NCBI GenBank assembly: GCA_022225965.2
Contig: JAKJXP020000057.1
Coordinates: 62,001 to 126,000 of the forward strand
Direction: 5' to 3'
Source: Diatrype stigma
Lineage: Eukaryota > Ascomycota > Sordariomycetes > Xylariales > Diatrypaceae
Length of the DNA: 64,000 bases
The notes under the pieces are model-generated. The model searched no databases and was not told the origin of the DNA. It saw nothing but the letters and a program-made list of their open reading frames with translations. The position numbers and the translations under genes were made by a program. Every line of letters starts with the position of its first letter. Positions within the stretch are counted from its first letter, which is position 1. Shown here one piece after another: positions 1 through 9,499 of the stretch.

Positions 1-2
1 AC

Positions 3-1900
3 AATACCGACAATGCAAGGTCTACTTTCGGATCGCTGCATGACGGGCCTGGCTCTAATAGCGATAGTGACTGCTGCCGCTCTAGCCACAAGGGAAAAGC
101 CGCCGCCGCCTCCGCCGCCCACGCCGCGGTGACTGAGACCTCGCCGCTGACGCTGCTGTCCCCAGGCGGCGCGGTGGCTGCGGTGGACCACCGCCAACAG
201 ATGCAAGATACCACAGCAGCAGCACCAGCAGCAAAGGTAACAACAGTAGAAACAACGAGAACAACAACGTCACACATCAAGCAACCCGACGCTGCTGCTG
301 TCGAGCCTCATCCTCCCCTTCTTTCTTTCTCTGGTAGTAACAACTGCCAAGAACAAGACCAACAGCAGCAACGGGAACAGAAACAGAAGCAGCTGCTAGA
401 GGCACATCATCAACACGAAGGACAGACCCCTGAAGTGCAATCATCTCCATCATTAACAACAACAACCACCCCTGAAATAAGCACCTCGTCACCGCCACCG
501 CCGTCGCAGCCGCCACCACACCCAGCGGTGGCCCCGCCTCCTCCTTTTTTCCAATCGCTCCAGGTCGGCGACCCGGGCTGGGAGAGATCGGCCGACCGCC
601 CTCCGAAAAAGCTGCCGATCCGGTTCAAGGACGCGTACGGCAAGCACTATGTCTTTCCCTGGGAGAGGGCGAGAACGTGGGATGTATGTAAGAAGTGCTT
701 TCCTCGCTACTTACACACACAAGACAAGAAAACAGAATATATATTGTTTTTCTTTTTTCTTCCCTCCCTCCCAGACAGGGTTTAGATGATCACGTATTGT
801 AGGAGTTGGTGTGTTTGTGTGCTTGATGGTCCATCACCGCAGTGATCAGAGTAGCATAAGCAGTCTATCTGCTATGCTCATTTCCGAAAGGGTAGTCCAA
901 GAGGTGGGGGAGGGGATTTCGCTGTCGTGGGCCTTGAAAAGTAGCATCGCGTGTGTTATGCGTACCTTGTTCTCTTATTGTACTAACTGACGAACAACAT
1001 CCAGGGGATGAAAGGATTCATCGATAGCTGCTTCTCGCACGTGGATGTTAACCGGCCCCGCGTCATCGCCGGCCAGTATGACCTTCTGACGTCCGGTCCG
1101 TTCTCGACGGGCCTCGAAGGGCTCCATGCAGGAGCAATAGGGGGAGGAGCAGTCCCGACATCATCCACAACAACGGCAGCATTCCCACCATCTCCTGCGG
1201 CTGCCCCTCCTACCCCCGCAGCACCTAGTCTGCCCTCCACTCCCGGAACCCCGGACCCAGAGTTCACCATCTTGCCAGGAGTTTGGGAGGATATGATCGA
1301 GCCCGGGCGTAAGTTGCTTATCTAACTCACTGGACCCACTTCAGTACCCCTATCTCATCCTACAACCCCCTGTCTGATCCTTGCCTTTCGTTCCCCCTTT
1401 CTCTTCCTCTCCGTTTCGTTTCATTTCGTACCCCCCCCCCCCATCCATATCTTATATTACCCAATTATAACAGGAGGGAAAAATAAAATACATCAAGACC
1501 ATACAACTGACTTCAAACGATACTACCTATCAAAAAAACCACGGCAGTGACCATCACGCAACGCATGTGGTCTCCAGCCCCGTCCCAGAGCCAAGCCCAA
1601 CAGCAACCCCAGCTTACCGTGAATAACGGTCAGGCATGGGGACGAGGACGGGGCAGAGGTGGTGCTGGTGCCGGTGCTGGTCGCGGGGGAGTCGTGCCAA
1701 TGGGACGGGGGTACGGCCGTGGACAGGGACAGGGACAGGTAGCCCCGCCTATGCACCCGCATCCGCATCCACATCCATTTCCGGTGGCTATAGGCCATGC
1801 GCCGGCGCCGCCTCTGCCACCGCCGGGGCGTGTTGTTTTCATCAGAGGCGGCAGGCCTGGCCGACGATTGAAGTCACGGAAGCGGCCGGAGAGGCCGTGA
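3..1900 (+). CDS. Ubiquitin-like-domain (ULD) protein with Gly/Arg-rich tail, 5' end outside window
   Basis: The frame is open from the left edge, so the start codon lies outside the window. Proposed exons are 3-683, 1005-1308 and 1548-1900. The introns have GTATGT and GTAAGT donors and a TACTAAC-like branch site near 981, and the frame is kept throughout. Exon 1 is Gln/Pro/Thr-rich low-complexity sequence ending in KLPIRFKDAYGKHYVFPW and TWD. Exon 2 continues GMKGFIDSCFSHVDV and ends ILPGVWEDMIEPG, and exon 3 starts LTITQRMW. Spliced together this matches the fungal ubiquitin-like domain usually seen as 'PIRFKDAVGR...W..M...I..AF.HVD...G.YDL......ILP..WE..V.P...I.M.MW'. A loop rich in Ala/Pro/Thr interrupts the domain between GQYDL and the ILP strand. 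The tail holds an RG-repeat segment (about 1636-1740) and a His-Pro run. The function of this fungal family is not established. The domain call is strong; the 5' gene structure is unknown. Confidence 0.8.
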
Positions 1901-3011
1901 CCACGTGGCCGTGACGTAACGTGGCGGGAGTAATATCAGGTCAGATATGAAGTAATATGAGGTGAACCCGGTAAGATGTGACAGGGTGAGTGAGTGGGGG
2001 GAAGGGGTACGGGAAAACATATCCAGTGTGTTGTTTATTTTCTTTTCCATACGGAAAGTCCGTTTTATGATTTGATGATAATGATGACGATGATTGTGGC
2101 TCGATCCGTATGGTTATGGGAGAGAGTCGTCAGGAGAGAAAGGGGCACTTGTAATAACTGGTATGATTGGTATAGGCTTTTTTCTAGTCTACCTAGTGTA
2201 TTTATCATCTTCTCTTTCGTAATAACAAGGAGTAGTTACTCAGACGCCATACTCTCTTTTTCTCAAACTTCGACAGGCTCCAGATGTGAAAGATACCATT
2301 TAGGGCTCATTCTATCCTTCGAGCCCCTAGGTATGTTTTCAGTCTTCTCAAATCGGCCACCCTATCCTGTATCAGATCTTACTGTCGTGTTTAATGTCTA
2401 ATCTATGTTTAGCGCCAACTACATATTTGGGGTTGTCCGTCAATATAATCCAAAATGTTCAATACAGATCGCCTCCACGTGCTGAACTTCCCCCGGATCC
2501 CCATGCTTACGGCCCTGGTTTCATCATTGTTTTCTTTGTTAAAACTATCATCACTTTAGCACTCGGTGGCGGTGCTACTATAATAAGAATCCGTATACGA
2601 TGGGAGGCGATCAGCTGAAACTATACAGTAGGTAAGACTTCCAGACGACTAAGGCTAGCTGGCGACGATCGCTGAAAACATCGGCCGCGAGGCTGTTCCT
2701 TCAGGATTTTCGCGGAACACAAGCGACGCATAATGTCTTTCTGTGACGTATACACTCCGGGCTCTCGCACGATAGCGATGATTCAGCTCAGAGAGATCGT
2801 CGTCAACTGCTGGTGGGGAGTTGTTATCCAAGACTCATCATACCGTACGTGGCATTACACCAACGACCTTGAGTCCTGTTCGACCTAAAATAAAAGGTTA
2901 CAGTACTTGTGATCTCAAACAATGGCTTATTGGGCTGAGGGTTTCGTGTTGAGGATTCGGGTAAGACTGTATGTCACGTTTCTTGGCTCGGTCGACGTTG
3001 GGAAATCTGAA
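1901..3011. other. Intergenic, no gene recognised
   Basis: Open frames here (for example plus-strand 1994-2401) have no recognisable motif or coding bias and look like chance. I see no RNA gene. Confidence 0.5.
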
Positions 3012-3019
3012 TATAAATA
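3012..3019 (+). promoter_or_regulatory. TATA-box-like element upstream of the secreted-protein gene
   Basis: TATAAATA lies 117 bases before the ATG at 3137, a plausible distance for a fungal core promoter with a short leader. The call rests on sequence and spacing only. Confidence 0.4.
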
Positions 3020-3136
3020 GGCTTGTAGTCCCTGGATAACGGATGAAGTATCACACATCTCCTGCATCTTCCAGTTCTCTGGCTTCTATCCAACTCGTAT
3101 TTAGTTCCAGGCACAACATCATAACAACCGGGGAAT

Positions 3137-3703
3137 ATGCTGTCCCATTTTATCTTTATATTGCCACTCCTGGCTTTGAACGGCGTTCTGGCGGCCTTCC
3201 AGACAGACGTCGATCACAATAGAGAGATGACCGAAACCGTGCGCGCCAAATCTGGCTATAGCCTCGACGAGTTCAATGGCTTGGTCGACTCGGTGCTCGA
3301 AGCGTGTGACAGCAACGGATGCGACGGAGGAACGGAGAAGTGCAATATTGCTCACTGCATCTCCATCGATGGAGACAATTTCGACGACGACCACGGCAAT
3401 ATTCTCGACATCGTCGGCCAATACGCCAAGGGCTCGATGCACACCGAGGACACGACGATTGATGATTGTACCAGCTCGGGTTGCGGTTTCATCGACTCTC
3501 TCAACTACACAATCCCTGGCTATGTGTCGTTGAAGCGCAAATACGATGATGGAAGTTCCAACGCACTGTACAAAATATCCATCAGCACGACAGATTCGAA
3601 GGATGCATGCGGTGCAGTGTTCGACGCGTTGTCGGCTGCTGGAGGACCGCTTGGTGCGGCAGACCTATTTGGCGCGATCAAAGTTGCCGTTTGCACTAAG
3701 TAG
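3137..3703 (+). CDS. Small secreted cysteine-rich protein (effector-like, unknown family)
   Basis: Intronless frame of 188 aa. Residues 1-19 form a typical signal peptide (hydrophobic core FIFILPLLALNGV, probable cleavage after VLA). The mature part has eight cysteines, enough for four disulfides: four in the first half (EACDSNGC, EKCNIAHC), two in DDCTSSGC, and two near the C-terminus (DACGAVF, AVCTK). It is acidic in the middle and ends in a Gly/Ala-rich helix-like stretch. It has one N-glycosylation sequon (LNYTIPG). The start is supported by the signal peptide and an upstream TATA-like box. I do not recognise a family. Size, secretion and cysteine content fit a candidate effector or other apoplastic protein; that role is inferred. 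It ends 310 bases before the transposon at 4013, and its own base composition shows no RIP. Confidence 0.75.
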   Translation: MLSHFIFILPLLALNGVLAAFQTDVDHNREMTETVRAKSGYSLDEFNGLVDSVLEACDSNGCDGGTEKCNIAHCISIDGDNFDDDHGNILDIVGQYAKGSMHTEDTTIDDCTSSGCGFIDSLNYTIPGYVSLKRKYDDGSSNALYKISISTTDSKDACGAVFDALSAAGGPLGAADLFGAIKVAVCTK

Positions 3704-4012
3704 TCAAGACTAAATACATCGCCTTTGAGCTATGCAAAAGTGATATGCCTTAGATTTGAGGCTGGATTGGCGATACTGAGTTGAGGTTGTGTTAAAGGGG
3801 TCAAGTTGGCGCAGACGAAAAGGGGGGTGGAAATAGAACCCAATATCAACCACTCTTTCGTCCTTCGATAGACCCATGGAGCCTATAATACGCATTCTAG
3901 ACCATGCAATACATACAAATACTATATGCAGAATCTTCAAATCATTGTTACGCCTTACACGATAGGTTTTGCCATCGCAGGAAGTAAGTAAATTATACTG
4001 CCCGTCCGTTTA

Positions 4013-4114
4013 TAAATTAGTTTACGGGTCCAAAAGGATTTCATACCGTAACCTGCCATTTATAATAATAATAATTAATAATTCGATTAATTTTATAACC
4101 GCGCCGCCGCTTTT
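4013..4114 (+). repeat. Split direct repeat A1 of the Ngaro-like element
   Basis: Aligns without gaps to 16450-16551 (constant offset 12437). Differences appear to be mainly C/T and G/A. The match stops at 4114/16551, where the two flanks diverge completely. Confidence 0.8.
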
Positions 4115-4288
4115 ATTTCGAATTTTAATTCGAATTCTTTATAAGTATTTCTTAAGTTCGATTTATTAATTAATTGTTATTTATTTATAAATTTCGATAT
4201 AATGAATTTTAACGATACCCTTATATTTATTTTTGCTATTTAAGATGCGCTTTTAGAAATTATCGCCGCGGGCATCGAAAAATGCGTA

Positions 4289-5300
4289 ATGCGTTTTTTA
4301 TTAAACGCGCCGGCGGCTTTTAATACAATATTAAAAACCGATACCGTCGGTTTTTTGCTGCCGGCCGCAAGGCTTATAAAACGATTACGCGTAAATACGG
4401 CTGGCGAATTTTTCGAATCCGTTCTTTCGGCCGAAAAGCTCGATTTCCGTAAGCGCCGGTTTAAAATACGTAAGGTCGAATTGAAAAAGCAAAAGCTACA
4501 AAATAAAATGGCCCGCCGGCATTACGAAAAGAAAACCCAAAAATGCGTTCCGGATTTAAACGACGAAATTAATAAATATTTTAATATCGTAATAAATACC
4601 GCAAATATATTTTCGGATATAAAAATACGTTACGTAATACAAATATTCGAATCTAAATTTAAGCCTTTAAATTTAATTAAATTCCGAATTAACGTTTATT
4701 CGGAAGCGCAAAACGAAGCTTTAAACGTTTATATCGTTAATTCCGAATTTCGGTTCGTTTTTAATATTAAAAAGATTTTTTATTACGGTTCCGATTTATA
4801 TATTTTTTTTTAATATTTCGTTTAATATATAAAGATTTACGTTTGCTTTTTCCTAATATACTTAAACGTATAAATAAGCATAATACGCTTTGCCGAATAT
4901 ATAGCGAAATACAAATAAGTTTATCGGATAAAATATATATTTATATACGCGATAATTTATATGGTTTCCGCGATAAATTTCGGCTATAACGCAGCGAAAT
5001 AAAGGAACAAAAAGCCGAATTAAATTAACGAATTCTTTTTTTTAACGCCCTTAAAATATATAACAAAAGCTCTTCGGCGCTACTTAAAGCTCAAAAAACC
5101 TTTTAAGGAAATACTTGCCGTAATTAAAATAAAGGCAAATGCATTTAAAAAGCTTCCGGTAATAAATACGAAAAGCTTTATAAATGCTTTAATTATAACG
5201 GAAATTATAAAATAACGAAATATAATAACAAATCCGAATAAGATTCGGATATTATTACGTTCGATTTTAATAGTTCGTTCGTAATACCGAAAGATCCGGA
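4289..5300 (+). pseudogene. Gag-like ORF remnant of the Ngaro-like element
   Basis: A frame of 174 codons (4289-4813) survives and resumes past the stop near 4813 in the same reading frame. It is Lys/Arg- and Asn/Ile-rich through RIP. Near 5180-5230 the frame reads KCFN, then Tyr, Asn-Gly-Asn, Tyr, Lys-Ile-Thr-Lys, Tyr. If the three Tyr are RIP-altered Cys, His and Cys, this is a CCHC-type zinc knuckle, as expected of a gag protein. Placement upstream of RT agrees. The family similarity of the first 174 residues is not recognisable, so the gag assignment rests on order and the knuckle-like pattern. Confidence 0.5.
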
Positions 5301-5739
5301 AATAATTTAATTACTTATTTAAATGCGTAATTTCTTTCCGATTAAGCCGGATATTAATATATTCTTTTTTTTCGAAACCTTTCTTATAAGCAAAGGTTTT
5401 TTTCGGAACTTACCGTTTTCTTTAATTGCCGAAAAATAAAAGGCCGCTTTCGGGCGTTATTTCGGAAAACTTTTTATTTTAATCGACGGCATATTTATAT
5501 ACGGCATTTAATTCGGTTATATGCAATAATTCTTATCGGTAATTTCCGGAAATTTCGTAATAGCTTACGAAAATCCGGCGGTAATTTAATAATAATTAAA
5601 GGGCGACTTTATATTCGGCCGCGTCGTTTTCGTTTCGTTTTTCTTGCTATTCGGTTTCGTTTTTTTTTTCGTTCGGCCTTATATTAAAACCGAATAGAAA
5701 ATAACGTAAAATATATTACTTTTTTTATTTTCTAAAGAA

Positions 5740-6628
5740 TTCGGTTAACGATTAAATTCCGGAAATAAATATTATATTTAAATATATTACGATCGAAAAC
5801 GTTTTCGATTTCGTACGCCGTTCCGGTAAAGGATTTTTTCTCGTTAAAAAAAACCTTAAAAATGCGTTTCGTATAATGCCTATAACGGCATTATAACGTC
5901 GGCTATTCGGCTTTAAATGGCGCAAAAGGTTTTATTACGAGAATTATTTTTTATTCGGCTTTCGTACGGTTTCGTATTTATTTAATTTATTTATAAAAGC
6001 CTTTTATTAAATGTTTTCCGTATTATTTATCGAAATATTAATCGTTTATTATTTCGACGATTTCATTTTCGTATTTCCTTTCGAAAAAATCGCGATTCCG
6101 TTGCATTTTTTTTATAATAAATTAATCGCTGCGTTGGAAATTTTTCCGAATCCCGAAAAAAACGGCTAGGGTATAATCCTCGGAATTTTCGGGATCGAAA
6201 TTGATATAACGTCGATAAACGTCCGTTTATTAAAACTGAAACTTATAAAAGTTAATAAGTTAATTGCCGATATTTTTATTATAAATACCTTTTTCGGTTA
6301 TTAAGCCAAACGAATTGCCGGCTTTTTAAATTTTTACGTAACGGTAATATTCTTAAATAAGCCCTTTTTATACGAAATTTGGGATTTTTTTGCCTTTATA
6401 TGTAATTTACGTTTATAACGCCCGTTTAATAACGGCGTCGTAAAGGATTTACGATAATGAAAGGATTTTTTCCGGGACTTTAATGGCATTTATTTATTAA
6501 TAAATTCGAACCGGGCGGTTTTTTACTTATTTACGGATTTTTCGAAATTCGCATTTAAGGGCTTTTGATATTATAAAAGCCCGGCCTAAAAAAATTAACG
6601 TACGAATTTGCTTATTTCGGCTATTTAA
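5740..6628 (+). pseudogene. Reverse transcriptase and start of RNase H, Ngaro-like element
   Basis: One plus-strand frame keeps the landmarks of the fungal DIRS/Ngaro-type RT, with stops where Trp or Gln is expected. FLVKKNLKNAFRIMP (about 5838-5880) is the motif-A region with Asp changed to Asn. LFGFKWRKRFYYENY and FGFRTVSYLFNLFIKAFY (about 5903-6010) match the family's 'LLGFRW...PFGLRTAPYIFNLFAE.LHW'. VYYFDDFIFVFP (about 6046-6080) is the YxDD catalytic box, here intact as FDD. Downstream comes a LGI-like segment and DLR followed by two stops at a conserved Trp-Trp pair, then TDFS, the RNase H start. The frame is cut off by the gypsy insertion at 6634 and resumes after 14718. Confidence 0.75.
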
Positions 6629-6633
6629 GCCTT
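6629..6633. repeat. Target-site duplication, left copy
   Basis: GCCTT directly precedes the left LTR and is repeated directly after the right LTR at 14714-14718, as integrase-mediated insertion produces. Confidence 0.75.
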
Positions 6634-6845
6634 TATAAGAATATAAATGGCTAAGAGCTAATAACATAATGGCTAAGCATAAGCGAAGCTATTTTAAGAA
6701 AAAGGTATATAAGATTATTTTTAATTACAATTCCTAAAAATATATAAAGTTTTTTTTATGAGCCTTAGCCCCTAATATAACGCTTGGTCGCCGATTACGT
6801 ACCGTTTACGTAACAAGCTTTTTAAGCGAAAGCCATATCTTTATA
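6634..6845 (-). repeat. 3' LTR of the nested gypsy element
   Basis: 212 bp, the same length as the copy at 14502-14713. Differences appear to be mostly C/T and G/A, with several RIP sites mutated in one copy only. Confidence 0.85.
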
Positions 6846-6848
6846 TTA

Positions 6849-6863
6849 TTTTTCTTTTTTTCG
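6849..6863 (-). other. Polypurine tract of the gypsy element
   Basis: On the minus strand this reads as an unbroken run of A and G three bases from the LTR edge, the expected plus-strand priming site for an element transcribed on the minus strand. Confidence 0.5.
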
Positions 6864-8276
6864 GCTATTAATTCCTAATAGCCTGCTTATTCGTTTTAAA
6901 TGCCTGCCCTTAATTTAAGTTCGTAAGTCGATAATTTCTAAGATTTAGCGGCATTCAATTGCCGCTTTAATAACGCATATACGCCGTTTCGATAATAAAT
7001 TACCTTTAAAATTACCGGATATCCGCATTTTAATAAGTATTTAATTGCCAATTATTCGATAATTCATTTTTAATAAATTTATAATTCCTTTTTATTTATG
7101 CGTTTTTTTTATTAGGTTCTAATATAATAATAATTGTAATATCGTTATCGCCTTTTCGTTATTTGGTTTTTTATTTCGTTTATTATTACGTCTTTATTTT
7201 TGTCGTCGTTTTTTTTCGTTTTTTATTATTCGTTTGTTTTTATTTAATCGCCGTTTCGTCGTTTTTTATTTACCGCCGAAATGTCGTTTCGTAAGGAAAT
7301 TCTAAATTTATAGCTATTCGATAATTCCTTCGATTAAAAAAACAACTATGCGTTCGTCGATAACGGCAATATATAATTCGATCGATACAAATTCGGCAAG
7401 CCGTACCGCTATTATATAAGGCTTTTTTATTTAAATGCCCGAATCCGTTACGTAATATCGCTTATTATCGGTAACGATTTTATTTGCGTTTATTACCGAC
7501 AAAACCGCAAAAAATGCCTAACGATAAATATTAATTCTTTATTTATTCGGTTATTTATTAATTAATGCTTAAATACCGACCGCTTTTTAAAAAATAATTT
7601 AGGCCATTTTAAAATTTACCGAAAATACCGACCTTAAATCGGAAACGTTTTTGGCTACGTTAATAATTACGTTCCGTTTATATGCCGGCCGAAAAGCAAT
7701 CCGCAAAATAAGTCGTTATATGGTTTTATTAAAAGCTATATATTTCGCTTTTCGGGTTGCGTATTTAAAAAAAAACGCGTCGTTTTTGGCGCTTTTAAAA
7801 AAGAACGAACGGTAATTACCGCCGTCGAAATTCAATTTATGCGTTAATTAATAATGCTATAATTTAAATATTAATTAAATTAAAACGCGAAAATATTTAT
7901 AAACCTTAATGTCGCTTATTATTAATTAAAAGCGATCCAATTATTATATAACCGCCGTTAAATGGTTTATATTAAGCTATAAACGGCGTTATAACGAATT
8001 AAAAACCGTATATAACGTTATTGCTTTCCGGTCGGCATAAAATCGGCATTTTAAATCCAGAAAAAACATAAAATAATATGCCGTTTTATTTAAAGCGATT
8101 TAATTGTCGTTATTATAACCGCTAATAAAATAATCCTTTACGACCTTATAATCCGAAATAACCGCTTTCGCCCCGTTTTTATAACGTTTAATCGCTAATC
8201 CGGTGCCCCAATTTCGATCCGTCGCCTTTGCTTTGGCCTTTCGGTTATGCCAATTCCGGTTCCGCGGCCGTTAATT

Positions 8277-8384
8277 GCTTTTTCGCCGGTCGCCAGCCTT
8301 TCGCCTTCCGTTAGCCCTTCGCCTACCGCTAACCCCCCGCCTGCCGCCGACCCCGCGTCCGCCGCCGACCCCGCGCCCGTCGCC
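8277..8384 (+). repeat. 18-bp tandem repeat, six units, GC-rich
   Basis: Six consecutive 18-base units. In the plus frame they encode a Pro/Ala-rich hexapeptide of the type (S/D/N)-P-x-P-x-A, followed by an acidic stretch. The block stands out as a GC-rich island because it is full of CpG, which RIP largely spared. Confidence 0.75.
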
Positions 8385-8730
8385 GATTAGGACGACGATA
8401 GCACATAAATCGATTTCAACGGTATACCGACGGAAATCGAAAGCATAAAAATTAATTCCGAATAAATATTAACCTTATTTCTTTTGCATAGCTTATTAAT
8501 AAAGCGCCGAATTTTAAATTCGAAAATAATAAATTTAATTTTTATTATGATTAATTTTTAATTAACGCTTATTTGCCGTTTAAACGTTATTTAGGCCTTT
8601 TTTTCTTTATAAAGAACGTTTTATTTTCGTTTCCGTTTTTTTTTCCTTATGTTTTTTCCTTATATTTACGCATCGTTGCCAAAAAGTCCAATAAAACAAA
8701 AGGTTTTTGTTTTGCGGTTATTTTGCAAAT

Positions 8731-9095
8731 ATTTAAACGGTTTCCGACCGATTTGCGACGGATTTAAGCCGTTAAAATACCTAAGGCTTTTTTTCGTTTG
8801 TATTTTCTTATCTTATAAATATCCAAACGGATTTTATTCGATTTGCAATAAGTTTAAACCGCCAAAATGCTTAAGGCTTTTTTTATTTTATAAATATCCA
8901 AACGAATTCCGTTCGATTTGCGACAAATTTAAACCGCTAAAATGCTTAAGGCTTTATATTTTATAAATATCCAAATGGGCTTTATTCGATTTGCGACAAA
9001 TTTAAGTTACTAAAATGCCTAAGGCTTTATATTTTATAAATATCCAAACGGGTTTTATTTAATTTACGACGAATCGAAACCGCCAAAATTCCTAA
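8731..9095. repeat. Minisatellite with 73-75 bp unit, about five copies
   Basis: The element ATCCAAACGG and its variants begin at about 8731, 8821, 8896, 8969 and 9042. Successive spacings are 90, 75, 73 and 73. Each unit continues with a CGATTTGCGAC-like segment and CTAAGGCTTT. Copies differ by C/T and G/A and small length changes. Confidence 0.75.
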
Positions 9096-9499
9096 AACCG
9101 AATTAACCAATTATTTTTATTCGTCGTTTTATTTCTTATATGTTTTGCGTATTTTTTTTTTATAATGCGTTAACATTTATTCAATATTAATAAAGTACTT
9201 TTTTAATTCTTAAGTATTATATTTAATAAGTTATTCTTTTTATTTAATAAGAAATTTCTTTGGCTTTCGATCGTTATAATAACGAATAATATCCTTTATT
9301 ATTTATTCTTTTTATTTATTTTCGAAATTTAATAACGCCAATTATTCGAAATCTTTGCGGCAATCGTATTACGGTTTTAGGGAAAATACGAAAAATACGT
9401 CGTAAATACGTTAATACTTTACGAATAACTTAATTCGATACGCTTATATTTTCATTTATTCGGCGATTCATATCCGAATATACGTCGATACCAGCTTTA

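Larger units (their letters stand above)
6864..9450. other. Extra region between gypsy integrase and 3' LTR, with partly open plus-strand frames
   Basis: About 2.6 kb lies downstream of the integrase in the element's own direction. No gypsy domain is visible on the minus strand. On the plus strand, frames run with few stops from about 7280 to 7800 (for example RYKFGKPYRYYIRLFYLNAR) and again toward 8280, ending in a Pro-rich hexapeptide repeat. I do not recognise the product. It may be an antisense accessory ORF or a further nested element. Confidence 0.4.

Noticed and set aside
1994..2401. 135-codon plus-strand frame
   Set aside because: Composition and content look random; no motif, signal peptide or splice structure.
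3137..3703. Assignment to a known killer-toxin or other named effector family
   Set aside because: Cysteine spacing does not match any family I can recall reliably; it is left as an unknown secreted protein.
4289..4813. The 174-codon frame as an intact host gene
   Set aside because: It lies within the retroelement borders, is AT-rich by RIP, and its frame continues as gag-like sequence past the stop.
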